Of a stretch of DNA of 12,189 bases, positions 1 through 7,166 are shown one piece after another. The stretch is from NCBI GenBank assembly GCA_026786125.1, contig JAJAYU010000085.1, positions 1 to 12,189 of the forward strand. Reading direction: 5' to 3'. Made by a program: the position numbers and the translations under genes. Source of the DNA: Chamaesiphon sp. Its GTDB lineage: Bacteria; Cyanobacteriota; Cyanobacteriia; Cyanobacteriales; Chamaesiphonaceae. Each line of letters opens with the position of its first letter. The first letter of the stretch is position 1. The notes beneath the pieces were generated by a model. It was not told where the DNA came from. It saw nothing but the letters and a program-made list of their open reading frames with translations, and made no database searches.

Positions 1-765
1 ACCATCACGAATCAAGGAATTGATCGCATCTCGGAGTGGCCAGATTGCCCGCCTGAGGATTAGTAATTCGCGGCGGATTTTATGAATTCTTGCAAGAGTA
101 GCTCGAGTGGGTGTGAGCATCACCTCATCTTCCAGATGCTCAATCAGTTCGCCATAATATTCCAACACAGGGAAAAAACCATCAACGATTGCATCGAGAA
201 GGCAGTAAGCAAGATAGTCAGCACCTTGCTTGCGGATGATGCCGCGATCAGCTTCAATCCGTCGGCGCACACCGTGAAAACAATCTTCTTCTGGCTCTTC
301 TTGAATTGTCAGTAGATAATTTTTGCCCAATACTAAACTAACTTGTTCCTTGGTAAATCCGGTGCCATCTGGATTTATCACTACCATAATTGCAATAATT
401 AATAATTGATCTTGGTAATGCTCGATTTTGGGACGCTGGGGCACATTTACAACATCTTCAACTAACAAGCGATGTAAATTAAAAATCGGACTCAACGTCG
501 CCCAAGTAGCTGCATTTCCCAATCCTAATACATCAATCCAAGAGACAGTATGTGTCTCTAGATATTCAGGGATTGACTCTGGATCTGACACAGAAATGCG
601 AGTAGATCGATCTCGATCATAATCAATTAGAACTATATCTGCTGGTGGTGCGTCGGCATGAATATTTAATTGTCCTGGGGTAGTACCAGGTTGATCGTAA
701 AAATACCCCAATTTAGATTTCTCAGGTGATCGATAAGTGCTGGGAAAAGAGTCTAAGTTTGGCAT
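1..765 (-). CDS. corA: CorA-type Mg2+/Co2+ transport protein, 3' end outside window
   Basis: CorA family divalent-cation channel of the inner membrane. I translated the minus strand by hand from the ATG at 763-765; the frame stays open for 255 codons to the window edge. The protein begins MPNLDSFPSTYRSP. It contains typical CorA N-domain stretches: a 'TVSWIDVLGLGN' block, then 'LHRLLVEDVVNVPQRPKIEHY' shortened here to its core HRLLVEDV...RPK, then LLTIQEE and the helical region with ADYLAYCLLDAIVDGFFPVLE. It is cut in the long stalk helix after RRAIWPLRDAINSLIRDG. Family members are usually around 320-390 residues. The two C-terminal membrane helices and the diagnostic GMN motif would therefore lie to the left of the window and cannot be checked. 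No clear Shine-Dalgarno precedes the ATG. It is divergent from the EamA gene, with 93 bp between the starts. The family call is firm; ion specificity is family knowledge only. Confidence 0.9.
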   Translation of the reverse strand, partial: MPNLDSFPSTYRSPEKSKLGYFYDQPGTTPGQLNIHADAPPADIVLIDYDRDRSTRISVSDPESIPEYLETHTVSWIDVLGLGNAATWATLSPIFNLHRLLVEDVVNVPQRPKIEHYQDQLLIIAIMVVINPDGTGFTKEQVSLVLGKNYLLTIQEEPEEDCFHGVRRRIEADRGIIRKQGADYLAYCLLDAIVDGFFPVLEYYGELIEHLEDEVMLTPTRATLARIHKIRRELLILRRAIWPLRDAINSLIRDG

Positions 766-858
766 AATTGAAGAGTGTGCTGTCTCGATCGGACTGACAC
801 ATTATCTCACACCCATCAAAAAATTAATCATCCACGAATTTTGGCAACTTACTCGGAC

Positions 859-1290
859 ATGGAAAACAGCTCCAATCTTTGGTGGATTTACGCTTTACTT
901 TCAGCTTTTTTTGCGGCTTTAACTACCATCTTTGCCAAGATTGGCATCGAAAACATCGATCCTAATTTAGCTACGGCAGTGCGAACGGTGGTAATTCTGT
1001 TCATGGCTTGGGGGATAGTTTTAGCACAGGGGACTATTAGTCAGCTCACGACCTTTTCTACTCGCACACTGATATTTCTGATCTGTTCGGGGATTGCGAC
1101 TGGGTGCTCGTGGATTTTTTACTTCCAAGCATTGCAACTAGGTAAAGCCGCTCAAGTAGCCCCGATCGATAAAGCTAGTGTGGTGATGGTAATCTTATTC
1201 TCAGCTATTTTTCTCCATGAACCCCTCACCCTCAAAGTCATTCTGGGGGGTGCGCTGATTGTAATTGGCACCTTAGTCCTAGTCTTATGA
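859..1290 (+). CDS. Single-EamA-domain membrane protein (DMT superfamily, COG2510-like)
   Basis: Small integral membrane protein of 143 aa, starting at the ATG at 859 (MENSSNLWWIYALL). The frame is open back to 775, but the upstream residues are polar and unlike the family, so the internal ATG is chosen. About five hydrophobic segments are visible, near residues 5-24, 34-54, 68-88, 95-113 and 121-141. The conserved stretches FAALTTIFAKIGIE, SGIATGCSWIFYFQALQLG and VAPIDKASVVMVILFSAIFL are typical of single-domain EamA proteins. Larger drug/metabolite transporters carry two such domains, so this one probably works as a dimer, as small multidrug-resistance-type proteins do (inference). The substrate is unknown. 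It lies between divergent corA and downstream clpC and is probably transcribed alone. Confidence 0.85.
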   Translation: MENSSNLWWIYALLSAFFAALTTIFAKIGIENIDPNLATAVRTVVILFMAWGIVLAQGTISQLTTFSTRTLIFLICSGIATGCSWIFYFQALQLGKAAQVAPIDKASVVMVILFSAIFLHEPLTLKVILGGALIVIGTLVLVL

Positions 1291-1343
1291 TATTTCCCCA
1301 CATAGTAAGTATGAAGATCTCCGATCCATATCCCCCCATGAAT

Positions 1344-1381
1344 AGTAGTTATTACCGAACCCGATCGACTAAATAACTATT
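1344..1381. repeat. Inverted repeat upstream of clpC
   Basis: AGTAGTTATT (1344-1353) pairs with AATAACTATT (1372-1381), ten base pairs including one G-T, around an 18-nt loop. It lies between the EamA stop codon and the clpC -10 element. No T-run follows it, so it is not a standard terminator. It could be an operator or the end of the EamA transcript; the sequence does not decide. It does not match CIRCE. Confidence 0.4.
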
Positions 1382-1409
1382 CCCAATCGCTAAATTTACT
1401 GTGTTAAGA

Positions 1410-1415
1410 TATAAT
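1410..1415 (+). promoter_or_regulatory. clpC promoter, -10 element TATAAT
   Basis: A perfect TATAAT lies 30 bp before the clpC ATG, which predicts transcription starting near 1422 and a leader of about 24 nt. No good -35 box is found at 16-18 bp upstream (about 1387-1392), so it may be an activator-dependent or -35-weak promoter. The position also argues against a clpC start upstream of 1446. Confidence 0.55.
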
Positions 1416-1445
1416 GACACAGGAAGCAGGGGATGGAAGACAGCC

Positions 1446-3947
1446 ATGTTTGAACGCTTTACAGAAAAAGCCATTAAAGTAATCATGCTGGCCCAGGAAG
1501 AAGCACGTCGCCTGGGGCACAATTTTGTCGGTACCGAGCAGATCCTATTGGGATTGATTGGCGAGGGTACTGGTGTAGCAGCAAAGGTCTTGAAGTCAAT
1601 GGGGATCAACCTCAAAGATGCACGGATCGAAGTTGAGAAAATTATCGGACGTGGTTCGGGTTTTGTTGCAGTTGAAATCCCCTTCACCCCAAGAGCGAAG
1701 CGTGTTCTGGAGCTATCTCTAGAAGAAGCCCGCCAACTTGGACATAATTATATTGGCACTGAACACCTTTTACTCGGTTTAATCCGTGAAGGTGAAGGCG
1801 TAGCCGCCAGAGTGCTCGAAAATCTCGGTGTGGACTTAACCAAAGTTCGGACTCAGGTAATTCGGATGCTGGGCGAAACCTCTGAAACTGCTACAGCAAC
1901 TGCTGGCGGTCGATCGGGTGGTAGCAATAAAACGCCGACACTGGATGAGTTTGGTTCCAACCTGACCCAAATGGCTCACGATGGTAAATTAGACCCTGTG
2001 GTCGGACGTGCCAAGGAAATCGAACGAGTGATCCAAATCCTCGGCCGACGCACTAAAAATAATCCGGTCTTAATTGGCGAACCTGGTGTTGGTAAAACAG
2101 CCATCGCTGAAGGTTTAGCCCAGCGGATCGCCAATCAGGATATCCCCGATATCCTCGAAGATAAGCGGGTTGTCACCCTCGACATTGGCTTGCTCGTCGC
2201 TGGTACCAAGTACCGTGGTGAATTTGAGGAACGTCTCAAAAAAATCATGGATGAAATCCGTCAAGCCGGAAACGTGATCCTGGTAATCGATGAGGTTCAT
2301 ACCTTGATCGGTGCTGGTGCTGCGGAAGGTGCGATCGATGCTGCAAATATTCTCAAACCTGCTCTAGCACGGGGTGCGCTGCAATGTATCGGTGCAACCA
2401 CTTTGGATGAGTATCGCAAGCACATCGAACGGGATGCCGCTCTAGAGCGTCGGTTCCAACCAGTAATGGTCGGCGAGCCTAGTGTGGATGAAACGATCGA
2501 AATCCTCCACGGATTGCGCGAACGCTATGAGCAACACCACAAACTAAAAATTACCGACCTTGCCCTAGAAGCTGCGGCGAAATTAGCCGATCGTTATATC
2601 TCCGATCGTTTCCTCCCAGACAAAGCGATCGATCTGATGGACGAAGCTGGCTCCCGCGTCCGCTTGCTCAATTCCCAACTCCCCGCTGCGGCGAAAGAGC
2701 TGGATAAAGAATTGCGGAAAGTGCTCAAAGAGAAAGACGAAGCCGTTCGCTCTCAAGATTTTGATAAAGCCGGATCCCTCAAAGACCGCGAACTCGAAAT
2801 CAAAGCGGAGATCAAAACGATCGCTCAAACCAAGAAAGCTGCCGATGAGACCGAAACTCGCGTCATGCCCGAAGTCACCGAAGAAGACATCGCCCACATC
2901 GTCGCTTCGTGGACTGGGGTACCTGTCAGCAAATTAACCGAATCTGAGTCGGTCAAACTGCTAAATATGGAAGAAACCCTCCATCAGCGGTTGATCGGGC
3001 AAGAAGAGGCGGTTAAGGCTGTCTCCCGCGCAATTCGTCGTGCTCGTGTCGGGTTGAAAAATCCTAACCGTCCGATCGCCAGTTTCATCTTCTCTGGCCC
3101 AACTGGAGTTGGTAAAACTGAGCTAACGAAGGCTCTAGCAAACTACTTCTTCGGCTCCGAAGACTCGATGATCCGGTTGGATATGTCCGAGTACATGGAG
3201 CGTCACACCGTCTCCAAACTGATCGGTTCACCTCCCGGCTACGTCGGCTACAGCGAAGGTGGTCAACTGACCGAAGCCGTTCGTCGCAAGCCTTACACCG
3301 TCGTACTATTCGATGAAATCGAGAAAGCGCATCCAGACATCTTTAATATGCTCCTGCAAATTTTAGAAGATGGTCGCCTCACCGATGCCAAAGGTCGCAC
3401 GGTAGACTTCAAGAATACAATGATCATCTTGACCTCCAACGTCGGTTCCAAAGTAATCGAGAAAGGTGGTGGTGGATTAGGTTTCGAGTTCTCGGACAAT
3501 AAAACCGAAGCAACTTACAACCGGATCCGCAGCTTGGTCAATGAAGAGCTGAAGAACTACTTCCGTCCTGAATTCCTCAACCGTCTGGATGAAATCATCG
3601 TCTTCCAACAGCTCACCAAGCCGGAAGTCAAAGAAATCGCCGACATCATGCTCAAGGATCTCTTCGGTCGCCTGACCGAGCAAGGAATCCATCTGGAAGT
3701 CACAGATCGGTTCAAGGATCGGTTGATTGATGAAGGTTACAATCCTGCCTACGGTGCCCGACCACTGCGTCGAGCAATTATGCGCTTACTAGAAGACATT
3801 CTCGCTGAAGAAATGCTCTCTGGGCGGCTCAAAGATGGTGATACCTCAATCGTCGATATCGGCGAAGATGGTAAAGCGATCGTCACACCTAAGCAAGAAA
3901 AACTACCGATTATCTTACCCGATTTACTCGCTCCAGTCGGTGAATAA
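1446..3947 (+). CDS. clpC: ATP-dependent Clp protease ATP-binding subunit ClpC
   Basis: Hsp100/AAA+ unfoldase that feeds substrates to the cytosolic ClpP/ClpR protease core. Length is 833 aa, usual for cyanobacterial and chloroplast ClpC. The ATG at 1446 is chosen because [21 protein letters not shown] is the canonical start, GGAAG sits 6 nt before it, and the longer frame would begin inside the promoter. Domains in order: Clp N-domain double repeat (about 1-145, with the paired GTEQILLGL and GTEHLLLGL motifs), a Ser/Thr/Gly-rich linker, and AAA-1 with Walker A GEPGVGKT (211-218) and Walker B Asp282-Glu283. The ClpC-type middle domain with a UVR-like segment ([15 protein letters not shown]) follows at about 430-470. 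AAA-2 has Walker A GPTGVGKT (551-558) and Walker B Asp623-Glu624. LGF (678-680) fits the ClpP-docking loop ([LIV]-G-F), so this is a protease partner and not a ClpB disaggregase. All catalytic motifs are intact. It is monocistronic, with its own promoter and terminator. Confidence 0.98.
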   Translation: MFERFTEKAIKVIMLAQEEARRLGHNFVGTEQILLGLIGEGTGVAAKVLKSMGINLKDARIEVEKIIGRGSGFVAVEIPFTPRAKRVLELSLEEARQLGHNYIGTEHLLLGLIREGEGVAARVLENLGVDLTKVRTQVIRMLGETSETATATAGGRSGGSNKTPTLDEFGSNLTQMAHDGKLDPVVGRAKEIERVIQILGRRTKNNPVLIGEPGVGKTAIAEGLAQRIANQDIPDILEDKRVVTLDIGLLVAGTKYRGEFEERLKKIMDEIRQAGNVILVIDEVHTLIGAGAAEGAIDAANILKPALARGALQCIGATTLDEYRKHIERDAALERRFQPVMVGEPSVDETIEILHGLRERYEQHHKLKITDLALEAAAKLADRYISDRFLPDKAIDLMDEAGSRVRLLNSQLPAAAKELDKELRKVLKEKDEAVRSQDFDKAGSLKDRELEIKAEIKTIAQTKKAADETETRVMPEVTEEDIAHIVASWTGVPVSKLTESESVKLLNMEETLHQRLIGQEEAVKAVSRAIRRARVGLKNPNRPIASFIFSGPTGVGKTELTKALANYFFGSEDSMIRLDMSEYMERHTVSKLIGSPPGYVGYSEGGQLTEAVRRKPYTVVLFDEIEKAHPDIFNMLLQILEDGRLTDAKGRTVDFKNTMIILTSNVGSKVIEKGGGGLGFEFSDNKTEATYNRIRSLVNEELKNYFRPEFLNRLDEIIVFQQLTKPEVKEIADIMLKDLFGRLTEQGIHLEVTDRFKDRLIDEGYNPAYGARPLRRAIMRLLEDILAEEMLSGRLKDGDTSIVDIGEDGKAIVTPKQEKLPIILPDLLAPVGE

Positions 3948-3974
3948 TCGAACTAGCTAATTAATTAATTAATT

Positions 3975-4006
3975 AAAAAAGGCATACCGTTGAGTATGCC
4001 TTTTTT
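3975..4006. terminator. Bidirectional intrinsic terminator between clpC and the ATL gene
   Basis: A perfect 13-bp stem, AAAAAAGGCATAC (3975-3987) with GTATGCCTTTTTT (3994-4006), encloses the 6-nt loop CGTTGA. The A-run on one arm and T-run on the other give a U-tract on both strands, so it can end both convergent genes. A short TTAA/TAAT tandem tract (about 3957-3974) lies next to it on the clpC side. Confidence 0.9.
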
Positions 4007-4019
4007 GTAGCTACTATAG

Positions 4020-4391
4020 CTATTCATCCATCAAATCTAATGGTGGTTGCCATCGATATTTTTTGAGATCGATGCAATTGTTGACTTTGAATTCAATTCC
4101 TTCTTGTTCCAGTAAAGTTTTTTGTAAATAGTCCCCACCACATCGGGCTTCAGAGTAAGAAATTTCACCTTTGGCATTGACAACTCGTTGCCACGGAATA
4201 TCAGATTCTAGTTCGACCCGAAATAGGGCGTAACCTGCCAATCTAGCTTTACCATACAAGCCCGCTAATTCAGCAACTTGTCCATAGGTCAGGACTTTTC
4301 CAGCCGGAATCTTTCTGACCACATCATAAATCATCTGATATTTTGAAGGCTGATTCTTCTGGCCACAGTTGAAATCATCAGTGATTGTCAT
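4020..4391 (-). CDS. Alkyltransferase-like (ATL) protein, MGMT/Ada C-domain family
   Basis: Small DNA-binding protein of 123 aa related to the C-terminal domain of O6-alkylguanine-DNA alkyltransferase. Conserved family blocks are visible: IYDVVRKIPAGKVLTYGQVA (about 21-40), GKARLAGYAL (48-56 region, helix-turn-helix with the conserved Arg50), and PWQRVVNAKGEIS (66-78). In true alkyltransferases the last block is PCHRV with the acceptor Cys; here Cys is replaced by Trp67. That is the hallmark of ATL proteins, which bind O6-alkylguanine without repairing it and, in studied cases (E. coli YbaZ/Atl, fission yeast Atl1), hand the lesion to nucleotide-excision repair. The start at 4391 gives a polar 19-residue extension; Met20 is an alternative start. 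It ends at TAG, 14 bp from the shared terminator. It may be co-transcribed with the bicupin upstream, but no functional link is evident. Confidence 0.9.
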   Translation of the reverse strand: MTITDDFNCGQKNQPSKYQMIYDVVRKIPAGKVLTYGQVAELAGLYGKARLAGYALFRVELESDIPWQRVVNAKGEISYSEARCGGDYLQKTLLEQEGIEFKVNNCIDLKKYRWQPPLDLMDE

Positions 4392-4398
4392 AGATTAA

Positions 4399-4485
4399 TT
4401 AAAAGTGAGTCGCTTGATATTCGATCGGATCCCAATCTCTTAATTCACCTGTTTTATACAGTTTCCACCAAATATTTGCGCCTAA
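4399..4485 (-). other. Trp-rich open stretch without start codon, possible gene remnant
   Basis: Between the bicupin and ATL genes, the minus strand reads LGANIWWKLYKTGELRDWDP and continues IEYQATHF to a TAA at 4399-4401. An in-frame TAG lies just upstream at 4486-4488. The composition (three Trp, charged and aromatic residues alternating) looks like real protein rather than random translation. However, there is no ATG, GTG or TTG before the conserved-looking part, and only a rare ATT start would be available. It may be the C-terminal scrap of a decayed gene, a tiny peptide with an unusual start, or chance. I do not recognise the family. Confidence 0.3.
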
Positions 4486-4501
4486 CTACTGATTATTAAA
4501 A

Positions 4502-5434
4502 TCAGCTAAATTTGATATCCAAAGTTCTCAGATAAGTGTGCAATCCAGCATCTTGCATGGGTATTAAATGAGCCTCACTACCGGACTCATTATAATGAGC
4601 GTGCCAGTAACCTGGAGGTGTGATAAAAACTGAATAGGGTTTCCAATCTACTTTAGTCGGGTTGATGATTTTGCCATTTGTAGAAATACTGGTGCCAACC
4701 AGCGTATAGCAGCCAGGATCGCAATCTAAAATCAAGTCTAGTGCCACTGATTGATGCCGATGGGGTGATTGGACTGCGCCCTTTGGCAGTACGCCGAGCA
4801 TCGCCCATAGCGTATGTGTCACCGTTAAAGTTTGGTCTATTTCCTTGTTAGCAAGCAAGACACTAATCCGGTTGCGATTGACAGATTCCGCTTCCTTTCT
4901 CACTTTAGCCAACTCTCGTAACGAATTTTCGGCGGTATAAAGTGTTGGTTTGAAGCGTTGAATATCAGCTTTCACGCCCAGGTATTGCAGCAGTGGCTGA
5001 TCGTGTACTAGGTAGAGCGCAGCATCAGTAATTGCAAAATGCCGTGTTTCCTGACCAATCGGCAACACTACAAAATCACCACTATTCCAGCAGATATCCA
5101 TACCATCAAATTCAGTCCGCCCACTACCACTCATCACATAAAATATTTGCGATGTGGCATTAAAATTCGTCGCCAAGTCTTCCCCAGCTAAAATCCGCAC
5201 AAAGTTGGCACAAAGGGCTGGACTGGTCGCTGGCCCCCGACAGCCCAGTTGTTCACTGATATCGAGCGGGATAATTCGGGTACTACCAGTTTGATGTAAC
5301 TCACTGCCAAATTCGGCAAACGGTACTTGAGAGATAGCTCCAGATCCAATTGGGTCTGCGGCTTTTGTATACTCATGATATATACAGTCTTTGATTAAAC
5401 TATCGAGCATGTTTGGTTGATCTAGTGTGGTCAT
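4502..5434 (-). CDS. Bicupin protein, gentisate 1,2-dioxygenase-like
   Basis: Soluble 310-aa protein with two cupin barrels. The C-terminal cupin is recognisable from PHRHQSVALDLIL (224-236), which supplies His225 and His227, and from ITPPGYWHAHYNE (271-283), which supplies His278. The His-x-His pair plus a later His is the metal site seen in gentisate and related ring-cleaving dioxygenases. The N-terminal cupin (about 90-150: FYVMSGSGRTEFDG...GDFVVLPIG...RHF) keeps the barrel glycines. It lacks the first His pair, keeping only His132, so it probably does not bind metal. The arrangement fits the gentisate-dioxygenase-like bicupin group, but the substrate cannot be assigned: no aromatic-degradation gene is nearby. 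The ATG at 5434 is the first start in frame. It is divergent from the aldo/keto reductase, and the ATL gene follows on the same strand. Confidence 0.75.
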   Translation of the reverse strand: MTTLDQPNMLDSLIKDCIYHEYTKAADPIGSGAISQVPFAEFGSELHQTGSTRIIPLDISEQLGCRGPATSPALCANFVRILAGEDLATNFNATSQIFYVMSGSGRTEFDGMDICWNSGDFVVLPIGQETRHFAITDAALYLVHDQPLLQYLGVKADIQRFKPTLYTAENSLRELAKVRKEAESVNRNRISVLLANKEIDQTLTVTHTLWAMLGVLPKGAVQSPHRHQSVALDLILDCDPGCYTLVGTSISTNGKIINPTKVDWKPYSVFITPPGYWHAHYNESGSEAHLIPMQDAGLHTYLRTLDIKFS

Positions 5435-5494
5435 AAAATTTACCGCTGATATCGATCGATGATCTGAATATATGACCGAATCTATTAATTGGGA

Positions 5495-5520
5495 AGCGGA
5501 ATCAAAAGATTCTTGCCGCT
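5495..5520. repeat. Interrupted inverted repeat in the bicupin/AKR divergent region
   Basis: AGCGG (5495-5499) pairs with CCGCT (5516-5520), and inside it GAATC (5499-5503) pairs with GATTC (5508-5512) around AAAA. The symmetry lies in the 130-bp spacer between two divergent genes, near a TAAAAT-like -10 (about 5520-5525) that could serve the reductase. It may be an operator shared by both genes or a hairpin; this is inference from position only. Confidence 0.35.
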
Positions 5521-5564
5521 AAAATGAGAGAGTTTAGTTAAGTAAGTGTGACAGTCAGATAACT

Positions 5565-6746
5565 ATGGAATATCGTCGCTTTGGTCGAACTGAATTACAG
5601 ATGCCAGTTTTTTCCTGTGGGGGAATGCGCTACCAACATAAATGGCAAGATCTACCGATGTCGGAAATTCCTGATCAGAATCAGCTTAACCTGGAAGCGA
5701 CAATTCGTCGATCGCTAGAAGTCGGTATCACCCATATTGAAACGGCTAGATTCTACGGTTCATCAGAAGTTCAGCTCGGCCAGATCTTACCGAAATTAAA
5801 CCGCAAAGATTTTATCTTTCAAACTAAGGTTGCCCCTGTTGCCGATCCCCGTGAGTTTCGCAAAACGTTTGAATTATGCTTGGATCGGCTCAATTTAGAG
5901 TACGTCGATCTATTTGGTGTACATGGAATTAACGATCGAGCAACCCTGGATTTTGCCGTGGGTGCTGGTGGCTGCTGGGAGATGGCGAAACAGCTTCAGG
6001 CTGAGGGGAAAATCAGATCGATTGGTTTCTCCACCCATGCGCCGCTAGATATTATTCTAGAAGCGATCGAAACTGACAAGTTTGATTATGTCAATCTCCA
6101 TTGGTACTATATTAACCAAACTAATTGGGCTGCGGTAGAAGCCGCTACCCGTCACGACATGGGCGTATTTATCATCAGCCCCACTAATAAGGGTGGCTTG
6201 CTAAATCAACCATCGGCAAAACTCGTCGAACTCTGTCAACCACTGAGTCCGATTGTATTTAATAATCTCTTTTGTCTCAGCCATTCCCAGATTCATACCC
6301 TCAGCGTTGGTGCCGCCACTCCCAGTGATTTTGACGAACATCTCAAGACACTCCCGCTATTAGCCCGCGCTGCCGAACTATTGCCACCCATCATTGATCG
6401 ATTAGAACGTGCCGCCACCGAGAAACTTGGGGAAGAGTGGGTAAAAACCTGGAAGGACGGCTTGCCAGCCCATACAGATACACCTGGGGAGATCAATATG
6501 CACACCATCCTCTGGCTCAGGAACTTGGCGATCGCTTATGACATGGTTGAGTATGGCAAAATGCGCTATAACTTGCTGGAAAATGGTGGACATTGGTTTC
6601 CAGGTGCGAAGGCTACCAATGTTAAGGATCTAGATTTTTCTGCCTGTCTCACTCATAGTCCCCATGCTGCGAAGATTCCCGATCTGCTCTGGGATGCCGA
6701 TCGAATGTTGGGTGGCGTGGAAGTTAAGCGATTGTCGCAGAGTTAA
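5565..6746 (+). CDS. Aldo/keto reductase family oxidoreductase (COG1453-like)
   Basis: Soluble NAD(P)H-dependent oxidoreductase of 393 aa with an N-terminal TIM-barrel of the aldo/keto reductase superfamily. It opens MEYRRFGRTELQMPVFSCGG, the usual AKR start. The catalytic positions can be read: Tyr64 in ARFYG, Lys88 in FQTKVAP and His120 in LFGVHGIND. The usual Asp is Glu59 (THIETA). GKIRSIGFSTH and FIISPTNKGGLL are further family blocks. Residues after about 270 form the C-terminal extension of the COG1453 group. Many members of that group carry a Cys-rich 4Fe-4S segment there; here only Cys361 (DFSACLTHSPH) remains, so no cluster is expected. The substrate is unknown. There is no strong Shine-Dalgarno before the ATG, but the start agrees with the family. 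It probably forms its own transcript, divergent from the bicupin. Confidence 0.9.
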   Translation: MEYRRFGRTELQMPVFSCGGMRYQHKWQDLPMSEIPDQNQLNLEATIRRSLEVGITHIETARFYGSSEVQLGQILPKLNRKDFIFQTKVAPVADPREFRKTFELCLDRLNLEYVDLFGVHGINDRATLDFAVGAGGCWEMAKQLQAEGKIRSIGFSTHAPLDIILEAIETDKFDYVNLHWYYINQTNWAAVEAATRHDMGVFIISPTNKGGLLNQPSAKLVELCQPLSPIVFNNLFCLSHSQIHTLSVGAATPSDFDEHLKTLPLLARAAELLPPIIDRLERAATEKLGEEWVKTWKDGLPAHTDTPGEINMHTILWLRNLAIAYDMVEYGKMRYNLLENGGHWFPGAKATNVKDLDFSACLTHSPHAAKIPDLLWDADRMLGGVEVKRLSQS

Positions 6747-6763
6747 AGCCTCATCCCTGCCTA

Positions 6764-6792
6764 TTGACTCTTCCAATTAATAGTGATATCTT
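6764..6792 (+). promoter_or_regulatory. Sigma70-type promoter for tRNA-Leu
   Basis: TTGACT (6764-6769), a 17-bp spacer and TATCTT (6787-6792) form a good housekeeping promoter starting 17 bp after the reductase stop codon. Transcription would begin near 6800, about 32 nt before the mature tRNA 5' end. Confidence 0.65.
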
Positions 6793-6831
6793 AGCAAAGC
6801 GCATAAAGCGCACCTCAAGAAAATTTTACAA

Positions 6832-6913
6832 GCGGATGTGGCGGAATTGGTATACGCGCACGCTTGAGGTGCGTGTGGACTTGTCCTTGGGAGTTCGAGT
6901 CTCCCCATCCGCA
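6832..6913 (+). tRNA. trnL-GAG: tRNA-Leu (anticodon GAG)
   Basis: Full class II cloverleaf of 82 nt. The acceptor GCGGATG (6832-6838) pairs with CATCCGC (6906-6912), with A6913 as discriminator. The anticodon stem CACGC/GCGTG encloses TTGAGGT, with anticodon GAG at 6866-6868 reading CUC/CUU. A long variable arm, GGAC-TT-GTCC (6877-6886), is typical of tRNA-Leu. The T arm is GGGAG-TTCGAGT-CTCCC (6889-6905). CCA is not encoded and must be added by nucleotidyltransferase. Confidence 0.97.
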
Positions 6914-6928
6914 TCATATAGCCTGTTC

Positions 6929-6972
6929 AAGTGGTTGCCATCTTCAATGATTGCAGCCACTTTGTTTTTTAT
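6929..6972 (+). terminator. Intrinsic terminator after tRNA-Leu
   Basis: AAGTGGTTGC (6929-6938) pairs with GCAGCCACTT (6953-6962), including one G-T pair, with a 14-nt loop. It is followed by the T-rich TGTTTTTTATT. This suggests that the two tRNA genes are transcribed separately. Confidence 0.75.
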
Positions 6973-7031
6973 TCTCAATTTGATCGGTAGTTTAATTTTG
7001 CCAATCGTGTTATCATTAGATTCTCGACTGA

Positions 7032-7104
7032 GGGCACGTGGTTCAGTGGATAGAGCATCAGGTTCCGGTCCTGAGGAGCGGGGGTTCGAGTCCCTCCGTG
7101 CCCA
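7032..7104 (+). tRNA. trnR-CCG: tRNA-Arg (anticodon CCG)
   Basis: Standard 73-nt cloverleaf. The acceptor GGGCACG (7032-7038) pairs with CGTGCCC (7097-7103), with A7104 as discriminator. The anticodon stem TCAGG/CCTGA encloses TTCCGGT, with anticodon CCG at 7065-7067 reading CGG. The T arm has loop TTCGAGT (7085-7091) with stem GGGGG/CCCTC, including one G-T pair. CCA is not encoded. A TATCAT at 7011-7016 is a plausible -10 element with a poor -35. Confidence 0.97.
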
Positions 7105-7111
7105 TACGATC

Positions 7112-7150
7112 AAAAAGCAGCAGGCATAAATAATATGTCTGCTGCTTTTT
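7112..7150. terminator. Bidirectional terminator between tRNA-Arg and the glutaredoxin gene
   Basis: AAAAAGCAGCAGGCAT (7112-7127) pairs with ATGTCTGCTGCTTTTT (7135-7150), 16 bp with one G-T, around a 7-nt loop. The A-run and T-run serve both strands, ending tRNA-Arg transcription and that of the converging glutaredoxin gene. Confidence 0.9.
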
Positions 7151-7166
7151 AGTTTGGCGTTATTAA

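Noticed and set aside
82..622. Plus-strand frames of 77 and 64 codons at the left edge
   Set aside because: The minus strand here encodes CorA without interruption; the plus frames have no start signals or recognisable sequence.
1291..1445. Search for CIRCE (TTAGCACTC-N9-GAGTGCTAA) or a CtsR-like site before clpC
   Set aside because: No matching sequence; only an unrelated inverted repeat is present.
6764..7129. Open frames on both strands across the two tRNA genes (including one reading ARRDSNPRSS)
   Set aside because: They are translations through tRNA-Leu and tRNA-Arg; the RRDSNPRSSGPEP-like string is a well-known artefact of reading tRNA antisense.
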